Assembly (NCBI GenBank): GCA_963573315.1
Contig: OY752144.1
Span: 434,001 to 498,000, forward strand
Source: Entomortierella parvispora
Lineage: Eukaryota; Mortierellomycota; Mortierellomycetes; Mortierellales; Mortierellaceae
DNA length: 64,000 nt
Direction of reading: 5' to 3'
Below, piece after piece: positions 63,332 to 64,000 of the stretch. The stretch's first letter is position 1, and each line of letters begins with the position of its first letter. The translations under genes were made by a program, and so were the position numbers. The notes under the pieces were generated by a model. That model saw nothing but the letters and a program-made list of their open reading frames with translations. It did not search any database and had not been told where the DNA came from.

Positions 63332-64000
63332 ATGGTGTTTGTCAACGGACAAAAGTTTGCCTGGTAAGAGCAGAAGCATTCCTTCAGGGGAACGAAAGGG
63401 CTTCTGTCCTTCTTTGTCCCCATTTCCCCAATTCGCTCGTGGCATCTTTAACTGATCCGAAAATCAATCTCCTTGCCCTTGTCTCTTAGCGCCACCTGCA
63501 TCAAGGGCCATCGCTCCACCACCTGCAATCACGGGTATGTCTTTCACACCATGGAAAAGGGACACTCATGGAAATAGGACACACACATGGACAGTCTGGA
63601 TAGGCACATCGCATGCTATTCGTCTTGCTGATTTCTCATCCCTCTCGCTAACTTGTGATCCTTGGTGAACATGCTCTCATTCCATCCTACTGTAGTGAGC
63701 GCCCTTTGCACGAGATCAAGAAGAAGGGCCGCCCTTCGACGCAATGCCCACACTGCAAGGAGTTGCGCAAAGCCAAGCAGGTCCATGTCCGGTGTATCTG
63801 CGGACGGGAAGAAGGTACGGAATAAGGGCTAGGTGGGAACGAAACAGGAAGCAGCGAATGATAGTGCTCGCCCCAGGGCAGACCAGGAGAGAGCATCTGC
63901 CAACAGCCTGGACCACCACCCGCCGCCCCCGGATTGGCTTTGTGTGTCTTTCATGCCTAACTGCCACTAACCTCGATCCTCTTCCTCTTTCTTTTGCATC
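63332..64000 (+). CDS. Copper-fist transcription factor, N-terminal part (runs off the right edge)
   Basis: Exons 63332-63363, 63490-63534 and 63696-63814 join to MVFVNGQKFACATCIKGHRS, TTCNHGERPLHEIKKKGRP and STQCPHCKELRKAKQVHVRC. This is the copper-fist DNA-binding domain of Ace1/Mac1/Cuf1: Zn ligands C11, C14, C23 and H25, followed by a KKGRP minor-groove motif (usually RGRP). Next come CICGREE and a GTACGG donor at 63815; the rest to 64000 is intron with a CTAAC branch-like site near 63958. Members control copper, iron or stress genes; which one this is depends on the missing Cys-rich C-terminus. The start ATG is the only one in frame and matches the family start exactly. Confidence 0.92.

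Overview
The window is nuclear DNA of a filamentous fungus, most likely an early-diverging Mucoromycota/Mortierellomycota-type species. The genes carry many short GT-AG introns and long T/C-rich leaders, and they include an exportin-6-like gene that Dikarya are thought to lack (my recollection of its distribution). Genes lie on both strands with short intergenic gaps. Exon boundaries below were worked out by hand from reading frame, splice motifs and family alignments from memory, so each boundary is a prediction.

Layout. 0-16 kb is a dense housekeeping block: UPF3 (partial, -), RPB10 (+), a Pho80-type cyclin (-), a membrane J-domain protein (+), RACK1/Asc1 (+, with a U24-like C/D snoRNA in its last intron), a Ysc84-type SYLF-SH3 protein (-), the sphingolipid alpha-hydroxylase Scs7 (+), a type II membrane glycosyltransferase-like protein with a 33-bp coding minisatellite (-) and tRNA-Ala. 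16.9-22.2 kb holds two tandem secreted-protein paralogues (-). 23.1-28.4 kb is a full-size ABCG transporter (-). 29.5-43.6 kb has an SFSWAP-like splicing regulator, an unrecognised proline/serine-rich protein, an M1 aminopeptidase with a 24-bp coding minisatellite, and exportin-6 (all +).

44.0-58.9 kb is an accessory island bounded by two identical, convergent tRNA-Asp(GTC) genes. It contains a 435-bp MITE with TA target duplications and two intact, nested Ty3/gypsy chromodomain retrotransposons. Element E1 (+ strand, TSD CAAAG) landed four bases beyond the Pol III terminator of the right-hand tRNA-Asp. Element E2 (- strand, TSD GTCCG) then landed inside the 3' LTR of E1. By eye both LTR pairs are identical within each element, so both insertions are recent. 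E2 has an extra 164-aa ORF upstream of gag-pol and a splice donor just after its 5' LTR. Both elements have a T8 tract where a tRNA primer-binding site should be. Both also carry, between the pol stop and the polypurine tract, an array of small U-rich hairpins whose stems show compensatory changes. That array is the most novel signal I found.

59.5-64 kb returns to host genes: a divergent Ran GTPase (-), a long low-complexity promoter region, and the start of a copper-fist transcription factor (+) that runs off the window.
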